Assembly: GCA_944391265.1 (NCBI GenBank)
Contig: CALXSX010000127.1
Coordinates: 1-8,231 of the forward strand
Length of the DNA: 8,231 nt
Direction: 5' to 3'
Source: an uncultured Clostridia bacterium
GTDB taxonomy: Bacteria; Bacillota; Clostridia; UBA1381
Both the position numbers and the translations under genes were made by a program. Each line of letters begins with the position of its first letter. Within the stretch, counting starts at the first letter, position 1. Below are positions 4,899-8,231 of the stretch, one piece after another. Below the pieces are notes generated by a model, which was not told the DNA's origin, ran no database searches, and was given only the letters and a program-made list of their open reading frames with translations.

Positions 4899-7214
4899 AT
4901 GGTTAATACAATTATTAAGCGTGATGGCAGACAAGTTGACTTTGATATTGAGAAGATAGTTAACGCCATTGACAAAGCATTTGTAGCTACTACGCAAAGA
5001 GAAAACAAGGAATACGCGCGATTTCTTGCAGAGAAGGTTCTGCTTGAGTTAGAGGAAAACCATCTTGAAAAACCGTCTGTTGAGCAGATACAGGATGTGG
5101 TTGAAAAGGTTCTTATAGAAAACGGACATGTTCGTATAGCAAAGCAGTATATTGTTTACAGGTCGGAGCGCACAAGAAGGAGAAATATGCAGTCCGATCT
5201 TATGAAGATTTATGAGGATATAACATTTAAAGATTCGAAGGACAGCGATATTAAAAGAGAAAATGCAAACGTAAATGCAGATACAGCAATGGGAACAATG
5301 CTGAAGTACGGCTCAGAGGGCGCGAAACAGTTTTTTAAGATGTGTGTTCTCAAAAAAGAGCACGCTCAGGCTCATGAAGACGGGGATATACATATCCACG
5401 ACCTCGACTTTCTGACAATGACGACAACTTGCTGCCAGATTGATTTGCTGGATCTATTCAAAGGCGGATTTTCTACGGGTCATGGCGTGCTTAGAGAACC
5501 GAATGACATTGCAAGCTATGCGGCTCTTACGTGCATTGCTATTCAGTCGAATCAAAATGACCAGCACGGAGGACAGAGCATATGCAATTTTGACTATGGT
5601 CTTGCTCCCGGAGTGAAAAAGACTTTTATTAAGCTTTACAGACGAAATCTTCATAAAGCGCTTACGCTCATGACCGGAAAAGAGGTAACTGAGGCTGGGC
5701 TTAAAGAAATACAGGACAAACTCCTTTCTGATGGACTTGTTTTACGGATAGAATTTCACGATGAGTATCTTGAGAAAGAAAGAGAGATTTTAAAAGATAA
5801 AGGGTTTGATGAGACGTGTGTTGAAAACGCTCAGAAATTCTCTATCTCCGAAACGATAAATGAAACTGAAAGAGCAACGTATCAGGCTATGGAAGCTCTT
5901 ATCCACAATCTTAACACGATGAATTCAAGAGCCGGTGCACAGACGCCGTTTTCATCGATAAATTATGGTATGGATACTTCTGCTGAGGGCAGAATGGTTA
6001 TTAGAAATGTTCTCCTTGCAAATGAAGCCGGGCTTGGTAATGGCGAGACTCCTATTTTCCCGATACAGATATTCAGGGTTAAGGAAGGAGTTAGCTATAA
6101 TCCGGGTGATCCGAACTATGATTTGTTCAAGCTTGCCTGCCGCGTAAGTGCAAAGAGACTTTTCCCGAATTTTTCGTTCCTTGATGCGCCGTTTAATCTT
6201 CAGTATTATAAGGGTACCCCTGAAACGGAAATTGCATATATGGGATGCCGCACAAGAGTTATAGGTAATGTCTATGATAAATCGAGGGAGATTTGCAACA
6301 GAAGAGGTAACCTTAGTTTTACTTCAATCAACCTTCCGAGAATTGCTATACGTGCAAAAGGAGACATTGAATGGTTTTTTGAAGAACTTGACAGAAAGAT
6401 TGATCTTGTAATCGATCAGCTTCTCGACAGGTTTAGAATACAGTGTGCAAAGAAAGTAAAGAACTATCCGTTCCTTATGGGTAATGGTGTATGGCTTGAT
6501 TCAGAAAAGCTCGGACCTGAGGATACTCTTGAGGAAGTGCTGAAACACGGTACTCTTTCTCTTGGGTGGATAGGCCTTGCAGAGGCGCTTGTTGCACTGA
6601 TCGGTGAACATCACGGTCAGTCCGAACGCGCTCAGAATCTTGGTCTTGACATCGTATCTCATATGAGAAGGAGAATGGATGAGGAAGCGGACAAAACGGG
6701 ACTTAATTTTGGACTGATAGCGACACCGGCAGAGGGTTTATCTGGACGTTTTGTCAAATCAGATAAGAAAAAATATGGCATTATTCCGGGCGTTACAGAC
6801 AGAGAATATTATACTAATTCGTTTCATATTCCCGTTTATTATGAGATAAGTGCTTTTGACAAAATAAAGAAAGAAGCACCGTATCATGCGCTTACCAATG
6901 CCGGACATATTTCATACGTTGAGCTCGACGGTGATCCGACGAAAAACATTGAAGCTTTTGAGAAGGTTATCAGAGCGATGCATGATGCAGGAATAGGATA
7001 TGGAAGCATTAACCATCCGGTGGACAGGGATCCTGTTTGCGGATTCACCGGAATCATTGGTGATACTTGCCCGGCCTGCGGAAGAACGGAGGACGATGGT
7101 CAGCCTCACTTTGAGAGAATCAGACGTGTTACGGGTTATCTTGTTGGAACTCTTGACAGATTTAATGATGCAAAAAGAGCAGAAGAAAGAGACAGAGTCA
7201 AGCACGGAGTTTGA
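4899..7214 (+). CDS. nrdD: Anaerobic (class III) ribonucleoside-triphosphate reductase, NrdD
   Basis: This 771-residue glycyl radical enzyme reduces ribonucleoside triphosphates to deoxyribonucleotides without oxygen, in the cytoplasm. Residues about 2-90 form an ATP-cone (VNTIIKRDGRQVDFDIEKIVNAI), the allosteric on/off domain. The reductase barrel follows, with HEDGDIHIHDLDF (about 159-171), NLNTMNSRAGAQTPFSSINYG (337-357) and the MGCRT motif at about 448-452, whose Cys450 is the likely thiyl-radical cysteine. The C-terminal loop RIRRVTGYLVGT carries the radical glycine, Gly746, in RVTGYL. Just before it, Cys714, Cys724 and Cys727 form a zinc-type motif (DPVCGF then CPAC). Asp711 stands where a CxxC pair would have its first cysteine. 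Start and stop suggest a full-length protein. It is driven by the consensus promoter with NrdR boxes and is followed by its activase gene. An upstream start at 4890 would add three residues. Confidence 0.97.
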   Translation: MVNTIIKRDGRQVDFDIEKIVNAIDKAFVATTQRENKEYARFLAEKVLLELEENHLEKPSVEQIQDVVEKVLIENGHVRIAKQYIVYRSERTRRRNMQSDLMKIYEDITFKDSKDSDIKRENANVNADTAMGTMLKYGSEGAKQFFKMCVLKKEHAQAHEDGDIHIHDLDFLTMTTTCCQIDLLDLFKGGFSTGHGVLREPNDIASYAALTCIAIQSNQNDQHGGQSICNFDYGLAPGVKKTFIKLYRRNLHKALTLMTGKEVTEAGLKEIQDKLLSDGLVLRIEFHDEYLEKEREILKDKGFDETCVENAQKFSISETINETERATYQAMEALIHNLNTMNSRAGAQTPFSSINYGMDTSAEGRMVIRNVLLANEAGLGNGETPIFPIQIFRVKEGVSYNPGDPNYDLFKLACRVSAKRLFPNFSFLDAPFNLQYYKGTPETEIAYMGCRTRVIGNVYDKSREICNRRGNLSFTSINLPRIAIRAKGDIEWFFEELDRKIDLVIDQLLDRFRIQCAKKVKNYPFLMGNGVWLDSEKLGPEDTLEEVLKHGTLSLGWIGLAEALVALIGEHHGQSERAQNLGLDIVSHMRRRMDEEADKTGLNFGLIATPAEGLSGRFVKSDKKKYGIIPGVTDREYYTNSFHIPVYYEISAFDKIKKEAPYHALTNAGHISYVELDGDPTKNIEAFEKVIRAMHDAGIGYGSINHPVDRDPVCGFTGIIGDTCPACGRTEDDGQPHFERIRRVTGYLVGTLDRFNDAKRAEERDRVKHGV

Positions 7215-7224
7215 TATTGAGAAC

Positions 7225-7250
7225 CCGCCGCCATTTGGCGGCGGATTTTT
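7225..7250 (+). terminator. Intrinsic terminator between nrdD and nrdG
   Basis: CCGCCGCC (7225-7232) and GGCGGCGG (7237-7244) form a perfect all-GC 8-bp stem with a 4-base ATTT loop. One A and five Ts (7246-7250) follow. It starts 10 bases after the nrdD stop. The short U tract suggests partial termination, which would let some transcripts continue into nrdG. Confidence 0.8.
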
Positions 7251-7271
7251 ACTATATAAAAAATTATCAGC

Positions 7272-7275
7272 GAGG
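7272..7275 (+). promoter_or_regulatory. Ribosome binding site that fixes the nrdG start
   Basis: GAGG lies 7 bases before ATG at 7283. The frame is open back to an ATG at 7211, but that start overlaps the end of nrdD and would place the terminator hairpin inside the coding region. Confidence 0.75.
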
Positions 7276-7282
7276 TTATATT

Positions 7283-7780
7283 ATGAAGATAAGATTATTT
7301 GGTACGGCGAATGATTCGATAGTTGACGGCCCGGGACTCAGGTATGCGGTTTTTGTTCAGGGATGTCCTCATAACTGCAAAGGCTGTCACAACCCTGCCT
7401 CACACGATTTTAACTGCGGGTACTTAAAGGACATATCCGAGCTCGCAGAGGAGATAAAGAAGAATCCTCTGATTGATGGCGTCACTTTTTCTGGAGGGGA
7501 GCCGTTTTGTCAGGCAAAGGAACTAACAGAACTTGCAAAAATTCTTAACATGAATGTTGTTTGCTATACCGGCTACCTTTTTGAAGACCTTATAGCCGGC
7601 GCAAATGCAGAAAACGGATGGAATGAGCTTTTGAACTGCATTGATATATTGGTTGACGGAAGGTTTGAGGAGGATAAAAAGAGTTATGATTTGCTTTTTA
7701 AGGGAAGCTCCAATCAGCGTTTGATAGACGTTAAAAAGAGTCTTTCATCAAAAACAGCTGTTTTGTATCAATTTGAATGA
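7283..7780 (+). CDS. nrdG: Anaerobic ribonucleotide reductase-activating protein, NrdG
   Basis: This 165-residue radical SAM enzyme uses a [4Fe-4S] cluster to cleave S-adenosylmethionine and abstract a hydrogen from the NrdD glycine, making the glycyl radical. The N-terminus MKIRLFGTANDSIVDGPGLR is typical of the family. The cluster motif C-x3-C-x2-C is Cys28, Cys32 and Cys35 in GCPHNCKGCHN. The SAM-binding GGE motif is FSGGEPF at about 69-75. ILVDGRFEEDKK (122-133) and GSSNQRLIDV (141-150) are also conserved regions of NrdG. Length is usual for NrdG, which lacks extra ferredoxin-like domains. The gene follows nrdD after 68 bases that include a terminator-like hairpin, and no clear promoter is visible in that gap. 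It probably depends on read-through from the NrdR-controlled promoter, giving less activase than reductase. Confidence 0.96.
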   Translation: MKIRLFGTANDSIVDGPGLRYAVFVQGCPHNCKGCHNPASHDFNCGYLKDISELAEEIKKNPLIDGVTFSGGEPFCQAKELTELAKILNMNVVCYTGYLFEDLIAGANAENGWNELLNCIDILVDGRFEEDKKSYDLLFKGSSNQRLIDVKKSLSSKTAVLYQFE

Positions 7781-7830
7781 ATTATTTATAAATTTTTCGT
7801 TTTAGTATAGCTTTTTTTCGATAAATGTAG

Positions 7831-7836
7831 TATAAT
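7831..7836 (+). promoter_or_regulatory. -10 element of the cdaA promoter
   Basis: A perfect TATAAT lies 32 bases upstream of the cdaA ATG, preceded by T-rich DNA (7793-7820). At 17-18 base spacing the -35 region (near 7807-7813) is poor, and there is no TGN immediately before the -10. The core is therefore only half supported, and an activator or UP-like DNA may compensate. Confidence 0.5.
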
Positions 7837-7839
7837 AGA

Positions 7840-7853
7840 TGTGTATTTACACA
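7840..7853. repeat. Palindrome at the predicted cdaA transcript start
   Basis: TGTGTA and TACACA flank a 2-base TT centre, a perfect 6-bp inverted repeat beginning 4 bases after the -10 element. As DNA it is placed as a repressor operator would be. As RNA it would give a small stem (UGUGU/ACACA, loop AUUU) at or near the 5' end, just before the ribosome binding site GAGGGA at 7858-7863. Confidence 0.5.
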
Positions 7854-7868
7854 GAAAGAGGGATCTTA

Positions 7869-8231
7869 ATGGAAAATGCTCTGCAATATGCTTTTTCGTA
7901 TTTAAAGCTCATACAGATAAGTGATATTATAGATATATTTTTGGTGGCAGTCATTCTTTACTATTTAATCGGCTGGCTTCGCGAAACAAGGGCAATGCAG
8001 CTTGTAAAGGGAATAGTGCTTCTTTTTGCCGTGCTTTTGATCAGTGACCTGACAAATCTTACGGTAATAAATTATATACTTGGTGCTGTTGTTCAGGTAG
8101 GAGTCTTTGCGATTGTTGTAATTTTTCAGCCGGAGCTCAGAAGCCTGCTTGAAAAGTTAGGACGGTCAAGGATAGGAAAGCTTATGGATTTTGCAACTAT
8201 GGACCCTGATATGAGAGAAGACCAATCAAAT
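7869..8231 (+). CDS. cdaA: Diadenylate cyclase CdaA (3' partial)
   Basis: The first 121 residues are present and the gene runs off the right edge in frame. CdaA condenses two ATP molecules to cyclic di-AMP at the membrane; c-di-AMP controls potassium and osmolyte balance and cell-wall state in Firmicutes. The fragment shows the family N-terminus: hydrophobic segments at about 18-36, 44-62 and 66-86. Between them lies the conserved LRETRAMQLVKGIVLL. VGVFAIVVIFQPELRSLLEKLGR (77-99) leads into the cyclase domain. The catalytic DGA and RHR motifs lie beyond the window. The ATG at 7869 has GAGG at 7858-7861, 7 bases upstream. In Firmicutes the next genes are usually cdaR (ybbR) and glmM, which cannot be checked here. 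Confidence 0.93.
   Translation, partial: MENALQYAFSYLKLIQISDIIDIFLVAVILYYLIGWLRETRAMQLVKGIVLLFAVLLISDLTNLTVINYILGAVVQVGVFAIVVIFQPELRSLLEKLGRSRIGKLMDFATMDPDMREDQSN

Noticed and set aside
5454..7205. Open frames in other phases across nrdD (for example 5454-5654 and 6912-7205 on the minus strand)
   Set aside because: nrdD is conserved over its whole length here, and these frames have no independent support.
7781..7820. Terminator after nrdG
   Set aside because: The only palindrome (ATTTATAAAT, 7784-7793) is too short and AT-only to make a stable hairpin, although T tracts follow.
1..8231. CRISPR array, insertion sequence, phage, toxin-antitoxin or defence genes
   Set aside because: No regularly spaced repeats, transposase-like frames, terminal repeats or att-like duplications were seen beside the tRNA; the genes are ordinary chromosomal functions.

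Overview
The window reads as a housekeeping stretch of an AT-rich, low-GC, anaerobic Gram-positive chromosome, most likely a member of the Clostridia. The reasons are the oxygen-sensitive class III ribonucleotide reductase pair nrdD-nrdG under two NrdR-type boxes, a CdaA-type diadenylate cyclase, a YesL/DUF624 membrane protein carrying an NY-KPGPGVDKD-P-KK N-terminus, strong GGAG-type ribosome binding sites, near-consensus sigma-A promoters and a tRNA with an encoded CCA. No gene allows a genus call.

Layout. At the left edge a plus-strand coding region ends at 121 (39 residues, not recognised). It faces a minus-strand tRNA-Pro(CGG) at 184-260, which has its own promoter (280-308) and an intrinsic terminator (138-181). 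Next on the minus strand is an RluA-family pseudouridine synthase (408-1286). The 147 bp between its start and the next gene hold a perfect 10-bp inverted repeat whose arms supply -35 and -10 elements in both directions. A plus-strand cluster follows: DUF624 membrane protein (1434-2291), mnmG (2300-4159) and a DEDDh 3'-5' exonuclease (GTG start, 4164-4757), with gaps of only 8 and 4 bp, so it is probably one operon. A perfect-consensus promoter (TTGACA, 17 bp, TATAAT) with two NrdR boxes 42 bp apart then drives nrdD (4899-7214). A GC-only terminator hairpin separates nrdD from its activase gene nrdG (7283-7780). The window ends inside cdaA (from 7869), which has its own -10 element and a palindrome near the predicted transcript start.

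How the genes relate. NrdD reduces ribonucleotides to deoxyribonucleotides in the absence of oxygen, and NrdG installs the glycyl radical it needs. The NrdR sites would shut the pair down when dNTP or ATP levels are high. MnmG and the pseudouridine synthase both modify RNA, but they are divergently transcribed. mnmG lacks the mnmE and rsmG neighbours it often has. The cdaA product makes c-di-AMP, and its usual partners would lie beyond the right edge.

I see no mobile element, CRISPR array, prophage, toxin-antitoxin or defence locus. The most rewarding observations are regulatory: the mirror-image divergent promoter, the NrdR promoter architecture, and the terminator inside the nrdD-nrdG unit.
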